Origin: Bettongia penicillata ogilbyi
Taxonomy: Eukaryota > Chordata > Mammalia > Diprotodontia > Potoroidae
Reading direction: 5' to 3'
Assembly (NCBI GenBank): GCA_023548195.1
Contig: JAJHZJ010000008.1
Location: 1,493,999-1,557,998, forward strand
Length of the DNA: 64,000 nt
Part shown: positions 33,131 to 45,425 of the stretch, piece after piece
How the letters are laid out: every line of letters begins with the position of its first letter
Position numbering within the stretch: position 1 is the first letter of the stretch
Program-made: the position numbers and the translations under genes
Notes under the pieces: generated by a model
Database searches by the model: none
What the model was told of the DNA's origin: nothing
The model's input: only the letters and a program-made list of their open reading frames with translations

Positions 33131-36100
33131 GGATTTATGTATCACAAAGTCACTACTCTTCTAGACATAGTTCGTCTTGGCTCAAAAGCCATCCTGAATA
33201 AAATGGAACATAAGAGCCCAATTAGTTTAGTGATGGATTGGCCTTTAGATGAAGAGGGCTGATATTCTTCAAAGAAAAAATGGAACCATTTCCCAAAAAT
33301 CTCTAATTTTTTTTTTTCATTCTACACTTTAACAGATACTTCAGGTTTCTAAACTATCAGTCTCCTATAAATGTCTGTAATGCTGATTGTGGGTGAAAAT
33401 AATAACTATGCCTTAAAACTTATTTTGGACCCTTAGGTTTTTTTCCCCTAAAATTCTGGTTTCATTACATATGTTTTTTCTATTTGTCCCCAAAGATTAT
33501 TTTAGTATGCAATCTACAGTGATCTCAGTCATGCAGAATGCCACCTGCTGATCACAGAGCTCAGGGACAGCTATTCCAGCTTGCTAATGGTCAAACCTTA
33601 CCAGTGAATATATGACTCCGGCAATCTGATCTAGCCCAAGGGTGCAGAGGGCCCACTCAGCGAAGGCATGATGAAGCTACTTAGGAGTAGCGAGACCCAA
33701 ATTAGGAATGTGTGTATGTGTAAGCAATTATCCATGGACATCCACTCCCTTAAAATAATTGGAACCATAGCACACATTGCTTAAAGCAGCCGGTTTTGTG
33801 CCCTCAACTTTTATCCTCACTTCTGGTTCTGCTGTAAGTCAGGCAAGTTGATGTTATGTGAACAGGACTTACCAATGAATGATCTGCTACTATTTTAAAC
33901 CATGTTCCACCTATGCATTTTATTATTCTAGTATTTAAATTTACTTCTGATTCTTCCACTCAGTAATTTGGCTGAAAGGAGCTTATTTTGCAAGTAGTAA
34001 AAAGCAATAGAAGGTATTTTGTGATATTTGTCAAGCTTCCTGAGCAACGTTGTCACTATGGGCAAAATGTGTTCTTTCAGCAAATTGGTATAAGTTGGCT
34101 TATGTGGCCTGCCGAAGATTGGTTTAAAGGCAAAAAAAATTCATGGTTGCTCCATAACACACCCACAGCTGCTAAACTTTCCCTCCCTGTTTTAATGGTG
34201 ACATGCTGATAGAGTTCTTGGAAAATGGGGGAGGAAGAGAAGTATGAGGGGGAGGAGAAAAAAGACTGTGCAGCCTGCCAAAAAGTCTGTTCATTATAAA
34301 CAAGTCAGACTGTTGAGCAGTAAAGAACCAAAACTGCAAAAATAATGCTAGTTTAGAGATACAGATTAAACTATAGAATTTTATGGTAACTTTAGCTTTA
34401 CCCTCTGGATTACAGTGAGACCATTAATTACAAAAAAACAATTTATGAATAAACAAAATTAGATTCAGTGGGGAATCCAATTTAGCATGTGCAGACAAAG
34501 TTTGCTTAGTTGGAACTGGTATAAAGAAGAAAACGAAAATAAATTTCTTTTCCTTTATTTTGAAGTTAATTTTTTAATCACCTGCCCTGTTAAGCTTTCC
34601 TGTTTATCATTAAGATACAAATAAAGTTTATAAACATCAACCAAAATCCAAATTCCAACACTGAAAAACCAACAAAGAATTGAATGAAAATACTCTTAAG
34701 TTCAGCCTCTCTGTCTGGTCCACACTGTCTTCCCAGCTGACCCATCCATTTTATTCTATCAAGTGAAGTAGGTGTTAACCTGTTGGTGTAAGCAGTTTCA
34801 GCATTGAATATCTTTTCCTTGCAGTGGACATCATGCCAGGAATCTCATTCCCAGCTGAAAGGATTAAGGAAGGGAATTTGGTTTGGATAGAACATGCTGT
34901 ATTGATGCCAAACAGTATCCAGCTGTATGGCTTAAGAGTCCATTGTATTGCATTCTCTGTTACAAAGAAAAAAAGAAAAAAAAAGAAAGAAAGAAGGAAG
35001 GAAGGGGGAAAAAGACGCAGTGTAAATAATATAGCATGATTTTCCTTTAAAAAAAATGATAGTTACTAGCAATCTACTTCCAAAGTAAAACCTACAGGAA
35101 TCTCTAAGTATATGTAAGACACCCTAGCACTGCTTAAAATAAGAGACACTATATTCTTTGCCAGGTTTTTACATCTCTACATTCAAATGCCAGTACTCAA
35201 ATACAAATTTTCCTACCATTTCACAGATTAAAGGCAGGGGGAGGAGGAAAAAAGTTATTTATAAAAATCAGCACTGTATTTAACCAGATATATTGAACCA
35301 TCTGAGGATTTTTTTTCTTGACATTGCATTATTAATATTTTCTACACTGAGGATCTTTGCCCTCTTTTTGCCTCAACCCTCTCTTTGTGGTTTAGTAAAG
35401 ATTTTCCAGACAATGAAATTTATTTTATTGAATATTTTGACATGGATCATGAACAGATTTCTTTGAATACATTTTACAATTGATTTCTTTGAAGGTACAG
35501 CATATTTGCATTGCAACTAACCCAAAAATTAGATTTGACCACTTTTTTTTTAAAGAGTTGCTTCCTCTATGGTTAAATGTCTTTTATATACTACAAATAA
35601 ATATCATTCAAAACAGCAATAATACATCTGATATTTTAAAAGATCAATAAACCATTAACATTAAGTGAAATTAAAGCAAATATTTTGTTTCTGATTTTTC
35701 GATTCATTTTGATATATAATTCTTTAGTGAAAACTTTTATAGATATGAAAGCTGAAATGTTCAGAAGAACAAAGAAAGCTGTTTTTGAATTTTGATCTCA
35801 ACAGTGAGTTTCCATTCAAAAAAAGAAATAATCACCACGGGCCAAATTGACATATGATTCCTTTGGATGATAGTCTAGTTACAATCCACTGAGAATTCCA
35901 ACTTTTTGTGCTAGTAATGCAAGACTGAATTTGGTCTGGTAGCTTCAATCACTAAGCCATCAACTTTGGTCCAAAGTAAGCCCTTTCATGCACCGACTTT
36001 ATTAAAACCAAGTCTACATCCTCAAAAGCCCCTAGCAACGCATATATAGAAGCACAAAGATGAAAGACTTAGTAAGAATAAATAGTTAAAACTTCATGGA

Positions 36101-36735
36101 TGCTGCTGGTATTCATGGGTGTGGAGAAAATGATTACTGTGATATTCACAAAGATCCTGTAAAGAGTTCTGCAGGTTATACATAATTAACTGATGATTGT
36201 TAACACTAACTTCCCCTAAATACCTACTCCAATGCCTAACTATGGCATGAAGGTGACCTTGGGTACTTGGACGTTTTGCCATCTGAGCACAAGCTCAATA
36301 CTATTTAGTAAAATGTTGAAAAGTCTTCAGCGTGTCTTCTATACCTTTCATTCAAGAACTCATATAACTAAATCAAATAGCCATCAAGTGATATTTTATT
36401 TGTTTGTTACAGTAACCTATTAAAAACCAGCTTAATGGAACAATAGGATTATCTTTCATTTCTGTCAAAATTTCAATCCGGATGGTTAACTACTGAGCAC
36501 AAAGGACCACCATGACTTCGTCAATAGCAGATTTTCCCACACTGCATTCCAGGTCTTAACGTTTCTTGAAAGGGTAACTAGACTGGCATATCAGGAGCAT
36601 ACTGGGGAGAAATTGAACTGGAATTTAATGCCTCCCCCTAAAATTCAAAAGATTTTCATGTTACTGTGAATTAGATGTCATTATGTTGTTTGAGTGACCA
36701 ATCTTGTGAGAGAAAAGACAAAAAATAAAGTTTTA
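33131..36735. other. longest repeat-poor interval
   Basis: No LINE or SINE phrase is recognised over about 3.6 kb, apart from a purine tract at 34965-35010. A splice-acceptor-like sequence (atcttttccttgcag, ending at 34823) precedes an open frame, but there is no matching donor or recognisable domain. The block is a candidate for conserved non-coding sequence. Confidence 0.45.
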
Positions 36736-36737
36736 AA

Positions 36738-36832
36738 AAGTGTGTTTTGATCTGCATTCAGGCTCCATCAGCTCTTTCTCTGGAAGTGGATAGTATTTTT
36801 CGTCATAAGTCCTTCAGAATTGGACACCCAGG
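36738..36832 (-). repeat. L1 3' UTR fragment
   Basis: 'gatctgcattcaggctccatcagctctttctctggaagtggatagtatttttcgtcataagtccttcagaat' matches the L1 3' UTR stretches near 40045 and 62090. Confidence 0.7.
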
Positions 36833-37870
36833 CTCTGACAAATCTGTAATGGAATTACACAGGGTTATGGCATCAGTTAGAAAAGACGAAGTCTAATTTC
36901 ATGAAGTTTTCAAAACTTCTCCTCTCATATTCTGCAGTGTACTTCTAGTGGTAGCTACTTTTTTGGGTGCACATTTGATAACTGCTTCAAATAACCTTTC
37001 CCATCTACATCCTCTTTGAAGAAATGGCTTGTTGTGTCCTTTCACTTGCCATTCATAATTCTTTGAAGTGGAGCATCCTGGACTTTTTCCTCTCCTCCTC
37101 AACTTCTCTTTAGTCTCTGCAATTAAGTATTGGAAGCCAGATAAAGCTTGTAATACTTATGACAAACTATGGATATATCAATGGGGTTGTTTTTATCCTT
37201 CTTGTCTATATGATGTTGCTTATATCCTGTATATACTATTTAATATCACCCACATAAGATAAGTACCTTTGGAAACTCAAAAAACCTGCATAAGTCATAA
37301 GTCAGAGAGTAAAAAGAAATACAGGTAGAACTATTTAAATATAAATGTGTAAAGTGGAAGAAAAAAAATTTAACAAGATGTACATTAACTCCCTGAGTTT
37401 AAACTTTCATTGTTTACTTGAGAAGCAAAATTCCCTTAATTCCACTTATGGGGAGAAGCAAGATCCTCTTACCCTCAGCAAATCTAATAGGATGCATGTT
37501 AAAGTGATAACTAGATTTCAAACAGGTTTTTTAGATGTTTTTAGATCAACGAAACAGTACTTAAAAAAAATTTTAACTCTATAGTGGCTTTTGGGAGGGA
37601 GTTGGCTCCAATTTGAATGAGCAGGAAGAAAATTAATACCTTGTGTTCCATGAAGTGCTTTTACCTTCAAAATCAAAAGGTTCACTAGTTCGCTTCTGTT
37701 CTATAAGGTAAAAATAATGACTTTTTAAAAAAATTCCTGATCAAACTGTACATTTATTTATTTGTTGCTCTTTTTATCTTCAGAAGGAAACCAACCAAAA
37801 ACTATGCTGACATGCTATAGCAAATAACTGGTGGTAGTAATAGTGATCGCAGTTCAAGTAATTTTTTTTA
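36833..37870. other. unassigned stretch
   Basis: AT-rich, no recognised repeat or gene. Confidence 0.45.
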
Positions 37871-37874
37871 AATA

Positions 37875-38105
37875 TCTGCTAGGTAGTACAATGGAGAGAG
37901 TGTTAGATTTGAGGTCCAGTTAAAATCTTTCCATAGCTGTGTGAACCTGGGAAAGTCACTTAACCACAGTGTATGAGTTTCCTTAACAAAAATAAAGATG
38001 ATATTATTACCATCTATCTTACAAAGTCCTTGTGAGAATCAAATTAAAGTATACAAAAAGTTAGCGAAACTTCAAGTGCTATATAAATGTAAGCTATTAT
38101 TATAT
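37875..38105 (+). repeat. MIR SINE
   Basis: 'gtagtacaatggagagagtgttagatttgaggtcc', 'catagctgtgtgaacctgggaaagtcacttaaccac', then 'cttacaaagtccttgtgagaatcaaattaaa' and 'agtgctatataaatgtaagctattatta', the 3' end typical of long MIRs. Confidence 0.75.
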
Positions 38106-38289
38106 TCTTTCAGAAGAATGAACCTACGTGTCCCCCTACCCTTATCCTCAGGCAGAAATATGTTTAAATCCTCCCATGCAAATGAATAAATAAGATTTCA
38201 AGAATCACATATTATGTATGCCTGATGCTATAGAAATTTTGAAGAAAGTGAAGGCTTTTCTCATAAATTCATGTATCTAGTGTATGTTT

Positions 38290-38475
38290 CTTGTGTTAGG
38301 TTTGGATCAGAGACCTGGTTTTGGAATCAGAGGACCTGGGTTCAAGTCCTACCTCATGTAGGACATTGGACATGTTACTTAACTTCCTTGGGCCTCAGTT
38401 TCCTCATCTATGTAATGAAAGAATTAAACAAGATGGCCTCTAAGTTCCTTTTTAGCTCTAAATCTATGATGTTGC
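38290..38475 (+). repeat. MIR SINE
   Basis: 'gttttggaatcagaggacctgggttcaagtcc', 'acttaacttccttgggcctcagtttcctcatctatgtaatg', 'caagatggcctctaagttcctttttagctctaaatctatgatg': complete order, modest divergence. Confidence 0.85.
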
Positions 38476-38842
38476 CATCTAAAGGTTTATTGCATAAAAA
38501 TGACTAAGTTACTACGCCATGGACTCATCCTCTGTAAATGGACTGTGAGCCATACACTGAACATCTATAAATTTATATAATTCTGCTCCTACTACCTGCC
38601 TCACTAAGTTGTTAGGAGAAAAGGATGATATAAAGTGTAAGTGGTTTTCATTAAGTAGCATTATTACTTAAGCTTTGGTGTTGTGAATTCCCAGCCTCCT
38701 CATATTCTAAGATAAGTATGAAAATATGCTCTAAAATATCATCTGTTTGAGGGTGTCTATCATTTAAAAATTATTCATTATTATATATTCTCTTAATTTT
38801 TATTCAAAAATCAAGATTCTAAATTATATTTTGGGAATTGAT

Positions 38843-38858
38843 GGTATATATTATTTTT
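38843..38858. repeat. target-site duplication, left copy
   Basis: ggtatatattattttt, identical to 39178-39193. Confidence 0.93.
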
Positions 38859-38860
38859 TA

Positions 38861-39177
38861 GAGGCAGGTAGGTTGTACAGTGGATATAGCACCAGTGTAG
38901 GAGTCAGGAGGACCTGAGTTCATATCTCACCTCAGACACTTGACACTCACTAGCCGTGTGACCTTGGGCAAGTCACTTAACCTCAATTGTCTCATCCTGG
39001 GTCCTCTCCAGTCATCCTGATGAATATCTGGTCACTAGATTCAGATGGCTCTGGAGGAGAAGTGAGGCTGGTGACCTGCACAGCCCTCCCTCACTCAAAA
39101 CAAAATCAAATACAAGTCACGTCATCATTTCTCTGATGGCATGGTCTTCTTTGGCGACAAAGGATGAACACACACAA
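38861..39177 (+). mobile_element. RTE-tailed marsupial SINE (WSINE1-like), full length
   Basis: Head 'ggcaggtaggttgtacagtggatatagcacc', CORE 'cactcactagccgtgtgaccttgggcaagtcacttaacctcaattg', tail through 'gtgaggctggtgacctgcacagccctccctcactcaaaac' to 'atggtcttctttggcgacaaaggatgaacacacaca'. It is bounded by perfect 16-bp TSDs and is the best preserved SINE in the window. Retrotransposition by RTE machinery is inferred from the tail. Confidence 0.92.
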
Positions 39178-39194
39178 GGTATATATTATTTTTA

Positions 39195-39838
39195 TAAGCC
39201 TTCCAACAAAGTTCTGCTGCTAGTTTTCTCAAAATCAATGAGCAACCCTTCTAGCCACAGTAAAACATTTCATTTTAATGTCTTTATTTTCATTTATAAC
39301 AAGAACCCCTAAGTGTATTTTTATTTGAAAGTTTTTTTTAATTGACTGGCTCATTCAAGGAGACTCTAGTGATTTCCTTGGACATGAGTAAGTATTGTTG
39401 ATGTCATATTCTTTATTCAGTTTCTATTATGGTCTCAGTACAATATATATTGGAAATTTTATACAAATTTCTGAGATAAAATCATCATGATCCTCCAAAG
39501 AGCATGAGAGAAATAGATAAATAACAATGGGAAGATGTATGTCTCTTAAGGAAAGAAAAGATAATGGAACTAGAGTTAGGTTTAGAGAGCCCTAATTCTT
39601 CCACTTTTAATCTAGCCAGAGAGACTTAGCAATTATTCCTTATATAAAAACACTCAAAGCAGAGAATTAGAAGGAAGTATATTAGGGAATTATCTGAACC
39701 AAAATGAGAAAAATCCTTTAGATAGGACCACCTTGAAAGTTGGAATAGATAATAGCACTGTAGAAGTTGAATGGATCCAGACCTATAATTTCCTCTTTTT
39801 CTGTATTTATCTAGTATCTAATTTTTCCCCAGTTCCAT
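39195..39838. other. unassigned stretch
   Basis: AT-rich, no recognised repeat or gene. Confidence 0.45.
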
Positions 39839-39840
39839 AT

Positions 39841-42035
39841 AAAACAGTTTTTAACATTTATTTTTAAAACTTTGAGTTCCATTCTCTCATCCTCCCTCCC
39901 CACCACCCCTCATTGAGAAGGCAAGCAATTCCATAGAGGTTATATATGTCTAGTCAGGCAAAACATATCCCTAATAGTCATGTTGTGAAAGAAAACATAG
40001 ATAAAAAAACTCAAGAAAAATAAAGTCAAAAAAATTGCTATCAGTTCTTCCTCTGGAGATGGATAGCATTTTTCATCCTAAGTCTTTCAGAGTTGTCATG
40101 GATCATTTTAATGCTGAGAATAGCTAAGTTATTCACAACTGATTATCTTACAGTGTTGCTGTTACTTTGTACCCAGTACATTTCACTTTGCAAAAACCCA
40201 TGTAATTCTTTTTTTTAATTAATTAGTTTGTTCAGTTTATAATCACTTCCATAAATCTTAGATTTTATCCGCCTTCCTCCCTCCTCCCTCCCCAAGATGG
40301 TGTGCAATCTTATATGAGTTCTACATACACTTTTACTAAATATATTTTCACCTTACTCATGTTGAATGGAAGAATTAAAACGAATGAGAGAAACCATGAG
40401 AAAAACCAAAACAAACTAAAACAAAACACAAGAGACAATAGTCTCCTTCATTCTACGATCCAATTCCATAGTTGTTTTCTGGATGTGGATGGCATTTTGC
40501 CTCAAGAGTCCATTCAGAATTTTTTAGATCCTTGCATTGCTATGAAGAACTAAGTCTACCAGAAAAATTCCTTGCACATTGTGGTTGTTGCTGTATACAA
40601 AGTTCTCTTGGTCCTGCTGCTTTCTCTCAGCATCAGTTCATGTATGTCCTTCCAAATGTCTCTGAAGTCTTCCTGTTCTTCATTTCTTATAGCACAATAG
40701 TATTCCATAACATTCATAAACCACAAGTTGTTCAGTCATTCCTCAATTGATGGGCATCCCCTCAATTTCCAATTCTTAGTCACCATAAAGAGAGCTACCA
40801 TAAATATTTTTGTACATGTAGGACCTTTTCCCATGTTTATGATCTCTTTGGGATACAGTCCTAGAAGTGATATTGCTGGGTCAAAGAGTATGCACATTTT
40901 TGAAGCCCATTGGGCATAGTTCCAAATTGCCCTCCAAAATAGTTGGATCAGCTCACAGCTCCACCAATGATGAATTAGTGTTCCAATTCTCCCACACCTT
41001 CTCCAACATTTATCATCTTCCTATTTTGCCATATTAGCCAGTCTCATAGGTGTGATGTGGTACCTCAGAATTGTTTTGATTTGCATCTCTGTAATCAGTA
41101 GTGATTTAGAGCATTTTTTCATATGACTATAGACAGCTTTGATTTCTTCTCTAAAACTGCCTGTTAATATTCTTTGGTCATTTATCAATTGGGGAATGAC
41201 TTGTATTCTTGGACATTTGACTCAGTCTCTATGTATTTTAGAAATGAGGGCTTTATTACAGACACTAGTTGCAAAAAATCTTTCCCAGTTTTCTGCTTCC
41301 CTCCTAATCTTGGTTGCATTCTGTTTGTTTGTGTAAAAACTTTACAATTTAATGTAATCAAAATTACCCATTTTGCATTCCATTAGGTCCATGTAATTCT
41401 TTCTAGGTTTTTCTGAGAGCATCCTGCTCATCATTTCTTATAGCAGAACAGTGTTCCATCATAATCACATACCACAACTTATTCAGCCATCCCCCAATTG
41501 AAGTGTATCCCCTCAATATCTAATTCTTTACCCCCAGAAAAGAGCTGCTATAAATATTTTTGTACATATAGGTCCTTGTCCTTTTTGTTTTTATCTCTTT
41601 TGAGATACAGATCTAGTAGTAGTCTTGCTATGTCAAAGGGTATGCATGGTTTTTTAGCCTTTGGGCATAGTTCTAAATTGCTCTATAGAATGTTTTAATC
41701 AGTTCACAACTCCCACAAGAGTATATTAATGTCTCATTTTTCCCACATCCCTTCCAACATTTATCATTTACCTTTTCTGTCCTATTATCTAATCTAATAG
41801 GCATGAGATGGTATCTCAGAATTGTTTTAACTTGCTTGCATTTCTCCAATCAAGAGTGAGTTAGAATGTTTTTTCACATGGCTATAGCTTTAATTACTTC
41901 ATCTGAAAACTGATTATATCTTTTGACCATTTATCAGTTGGGGAATGACTCTAATTCTTATAAGTTTGACACAGTTCTCTATATGTTAGAGAAATAAGGC
42001 CTTTATCAAAAAAAACTTGCTTCATTTTTTTTCAG
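39841..42035 (-). mobile_element. L1 fragment (outer), split by a nested L1
   Basis: The 3' UTR part at 39841-40197 ('aactttgagttccattctctc' module, 'ctctggagatggatagcatttttcatcc') resumes at 41402-42028 as ORF2 C-terminal sequence ('ccatcccccaattgaagtgtatcccctcaatatc', 'tgctatgtcaaagggtatgcat', 'gaatgactctaattctta'). The continuity of 'acccatgtaattctt' into 'tctaggtttttctgagag' across the insertion shows that it was one element. Confidence 0.75.
40211..41388 (-). mobile_element. L1 3' end nested in another L1, with TSD
   Basis: 5'-truncated L1 containing 3' UTR and the ORF2 C-terminus. Minus-strand 40690-40717 encodes MNVMEYYCA, the marsupial form of the L1 'MEYYAA' segment, and 40870-40885 is the 'FDPAI' region (ttgctgggtcaaag). 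The T-run at 40204-40216 marks the poly(A). Flanks ccatgtaattctt (40198-40210 and 41389-41401) are TSDs. Confidence 0.85.
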
Positions 42036-43030
42036 TTACTATTGCTATTTTCCCCTCCATCCTACTACCCTTACCTCTATTTATTCTATTCTCTCTCCTC
42101 TTTTACCCTGTTCCTCCTCAAAAGTGTTTTGAGTCTGATTACCCCCTCTCCCAGTCTCCCCTCCCTTCTATCACCATCCCTCTTTTTCTCATCTACTTCT
42201 TCTATTTTTCCTGTAGGGTAAGACACATCTCTATATCCCATTGCCTGTATAACTTATTTCCTAGTTACATGTAAAAACAATTTTTAACATTCATTCATTT
42301 AACATTCATAAAACTTTGAGTTCCAACTTCTCTCCCTTCCTCCCTCCCCACCCACCTCCATAGAGAAGGCAAGCAATTTTATATAGGTTATACGTGCGTA
42401 GTCATGCAAAACACTTCCGTAGTAGTCATCTTGTGAAACTCTATTTTCCCTTCCATCCCATTCCATTCTCCATTTATTCTGTTCTCTCCTTTTACCCTGT
42501 CCCTCCTCAAAAAAGTTTGTTTCTGATTACCCCCTCCCCCAATCTTCCCTGCCTCCTATCACCACCAACCCCCTTTCTTACCCCTTTTCCTCAACTTCCC
42601 TGTAGGGTAAGATAAATTTCCATACCAAACTGAGTGTATATGTTATTCCTCCTTAAGTCAGTTCTGGTGAGAGTAAGGTTCAGTCATTCCTCCCCTCTCC
42701 TTCCCTCCACTGTAAAAGCTTTTTCTTGCTTTTGGTGTGAGATAATTTTCTCCATTCTACCTCTCCCTTTCTCTTCCCAGTACATTCCTCTCTCTTACCC
42801 TTTAGTTTTATTTTTAAAATTCAATTCACCCTGTGCCCTCTGTCTATATATATTTCTTCCAACTGCCCTAATAATGAGAAAGATCTTATGAGTTACAAAT
42901 ATCTTTCCATGTAGGAATGTAAACAGTTCAAATTTAATAAGTTCCTTATGATTTCTCTTTTCTGCTTGCTTTTTATGCTTCTCTTGAGCCTTGTATTTGA
43001 AAGTCAAATTTTCTATTTAGCTCTGGTCTT
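42036..43030 (-). mobile_element. HAL1-like 3' region, ORF1 missing
   Basis: The modules match the 3' region of the element at 19.93-21.05 kb: a 'ctgattaccccctctcccagtctccc..cctgtagggtaagaca' module at 42130-42230, an 'aactttgagttccaacttctctccc' module at 42310-42440, and a second 'gattaccccctcccccaatcttccc..ctgtagggtaagata' module at 42510-42640. These are followed by 'aggaatgtaaacagttcaaa' and 'gaaagtcaaattttctatttagctctggtctttt'. It stops just where ORF1 should begin. Confidence 0.7.
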
Positions 43031-43921
43031 TTATTTTATTTTAAATGTATTTATTTTTAGTTTTCAACATTCAGTTCCATAAAATTTAGAAATTCATATT
43101 TTCTCCCCATCTCCCTCCTCCCCTCACACCAGGACAGTGTGTATTCTGATTACCCTTTCCTCCAATCTGCCCTCCTTTATATCCCCCCATCCTCTTCCTT
43201 TCTATTTTCCTATAAGGCAAAATAGATTTCTATATCCCATTGCTTATAGCTTTAATTACTTTATCTGAAAACTGATTATATCTTTTGACCATCTATCAAT
43301 TGGGGAATGGCTCTAATTCTTATAAATTTGACCCAGTCCTCTATATGTTAGAGAAATAAGGCCTTTATCGAAAAAACTTGCTTCATTCATTTTTAAAGTT
43401 TTGAGTTCTACATTCTCTCCCTTCCCTCCTCCCCACCCACCATCATTGAGAAGGCAAGCAATTTGGTATAGGTTATACATGTGTAGTCATGCAAAACACT
43501 TCCATAACAGGCATGTCTATCCTGTCTTGCCCTCCATTTATTTTATTCTCTCCTTTGACCTGTCCCTCTACAAAAGTGTTTGTTTCCAATTATCCTTTCT
43601 CCCAATATGCTGTCCTTTCTATTATCTTCTTATCCCCTTCACTCCTGCTTTCCTGTAGGGTAAGATAAACTTCCATACCTAATTGAGTGTGTATGTTATT
43701 CCCTAATTAAGCCAAATCCAATGAAAGTAATACTCCCTTAGTCACTCTCACTGTTCCCTTCTTCACCTCTATTGTAAAAATCTTTCCTGCCTCTTTTATG
43801 TGATATGATTTACTCCATTCCATCTGTCCATTTATTTTTCTCCTTGTATATTCCTCTCAATCCTTATTTTTCTTTTTTAGATACCATCCTTTCATATCAG
43901 TTCACCTTGTACTCTCTCTCT

Positions 43922-44010
43922 GTATATATATATGTATATACATATATATGCCACAATACATTCATATGTACGTATATATACATATTTATATGTATATGTA
44001 TATACAACCT
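43922..44010. repeat. TA-rich dinucleotide tract in HAL1-like element
   Basis: 'tatatatatatgtatata' and similar phrases, at the same position as the (TG)n tract of the 20.8 kb copy. Confidence 0.8.
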
Positions 44011-44129
44011 CTCAAACTATCCTAATACTGAGAAAGGTCTCATGAGTTGCAAATATCATTTTTCTATGTAGGAATGTAAACAGTTCAAATTTATTAAGTC
44101 CCTTATGATTTCTCTTTCCTATTACCTTT

Positions 44130-44900
44130 TCATGATCCTCTTGATTCTTGTATTTGAAAGTCAAATTTTCTATTCAGCTCAGGTCTTTTCAGCAAGAATG
44201 TTTGGAAGTCCTCTATTTCATTGAAATTCCATTTTTCCCCAGAAATATTATACTCAGTTTTGTGGGGTAGGTGATTCTTGTTTTTACTTCTAGCTCCTTT
44301 GACCTCTGGAATATCATATTCTAAGCCTTCAGATCCCTTAGTGTAGAAGCTGCTAAATTGTGTGTTATCCTGATTATATTTCCACAACTTGAATTATTTT
44401 TTTCTGGCTGCTTATAATATTTTCTCCTTGACCTGCAGATTCTGGAATTTGGCTACAATATTCCTGGGAGTTTTCCTTTTGGTATCTCTTTCAGGAGGTG
44501 ATTGGTAGATTCTTTCCATTTCCATTTTATCCTCTGGTTATAGAATATCAGGGCAGTTTTCCTTGAGAATTTCTTGAAAAATGATGTCTAGGCTTTCTTT
44601 TTGTTTGTGGCTTTCAGGTAGTCCAATTATTTTCAAATCTCTCCTGGATCCATTTTCCAGGTCAGTTGTTTTTCTGGTGAGATATTTCACATTATCTTCT
44701 TTTTTTTCATTATTTTGGCTTTGTTTTATAATTTCTTGATTTCTCATAAAGTCATTAGGTTCCATTTACTCCATTCTAATCTTTACAGAATTATTTTCTT
44801 CAGTGAACTTTTGGACCTCCTTATCCAGTTGACCCATTCTGCTTTTTAAGGCACCCTTCTCCTCCTTGGATTGTTGGACCTCTTTTGCCATTTGATTTAG
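44130..44900 (-). pseudogene. L1/HAL1 ORF1p remnant
   Basis: Two open pieces. 44130-44387 encodes the C-terminus (NEIEDFQTFLLKRPEL). 44538-44765 encodes the end of the coiled coil and the RRM start (MRNQEIIKQSQ, then RDLKIIGLPESHKQKESL). The coiled coil continues upstream in other frames to about 44900 and is then cut off. Frameshifts and stops separate the pieces. It is more decayed than the copy at 21.07-22.10 kb, but its C-terminus is present in frame where that copy is shifted. Confidence 0.75.
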
Positions 44901-44920
44901 TCTATTTTTTCTTCTAATTT

Positions 44921-44990
44921 TTTTAAAATTTATTTCTTTATTTTTAATTTTCTACATTCATACTCTCCTCCTATAATAAAAGAGACAGAA
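44921..44990 (-). repeat. short L1/HAL1 3' end fragment
   Basis: 'taaaatttatttctttatttttaattttctacattc' resembles the reversed A-rich 3' ends at 43031 and 61870. Only the last few dozen bases are present. Confidence 0.45.
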
Positions 44991-45179
44991 AAGGACCAGG
45001 ACAGAATGGTGGATTCATCATCATTTTAGTCAAGGTATTAGTTGTTTTTGCTTAGCTGTTTCCCTTTGTTACAAATGAGAGGTCATTCCAAAACTGCAGG
45101 CTATGAAGTATAGACAAAATGTATCAATGATACATTTTAAAGGGATTATTCTCACATTGGTATATAAGAAAATAGAAGG

Positions 45180-45425
45180 AGATAGAACTGAAAGCAAGTA
45201 AGATAATGAGGGAACAATTGAAATATAGGAAACTGAGGTGATGAATGTTTGAACTAGAACTTAGGAGAATGACAAAGGAAGGATAAATATAAGAACTAGT
45301 TTGAAAGAAAAAAATTGGAAGTGGATTAAGAGAAGATAAGGAGTAGTCAAAATTGACTCTACAATTTTACCAAAGGAATACTGCTTTCCTGGGTAGAAAG
45401 GTGGAAGAACAAACATGTGATGAAT
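45180..45425 (-). repeat. probable L2 LINE ORF2 fragment
   Basis: 'gaggtgatgaatgtttgaactagaac', 'ggagtagtcaaaattgactctacaa' and 'ctgggtagaaaggtgg' fit the reversed L2 ORF2 order (the 'QALITSRLDYCN' to 'LGVILDSS' region). Strongly diverged. Confidence 0.45.

Larger units (their letters stand above)
43031..44920 (-). mobile_element. HAL1-like element, 5' truncated within ORF1, with ORF2 insert in its 3' region
   Basis: Minus strand: 3' end at 'aaatgtatttatttttagttttcaacattc'. The 3' modules are interrupted at 43245-43388 by a 145-bp L1 ORF2 segment. After that come the remaining modules, a TA-rich tract at 43922-44010, and ORF1 remains. No RT or endonuclease lies between ORF1 and the 3' end. 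Confidence 0.7.

Noticed and set aside
34824..35039. Exon after the acceptor-like site at 34823
   Set aside because: The frame runs into a low-complexity lysine-rich stretch encoded by a purine tract, and no donor site or known domain is seen. Kept only as a point to check within the repeat-poor interval.
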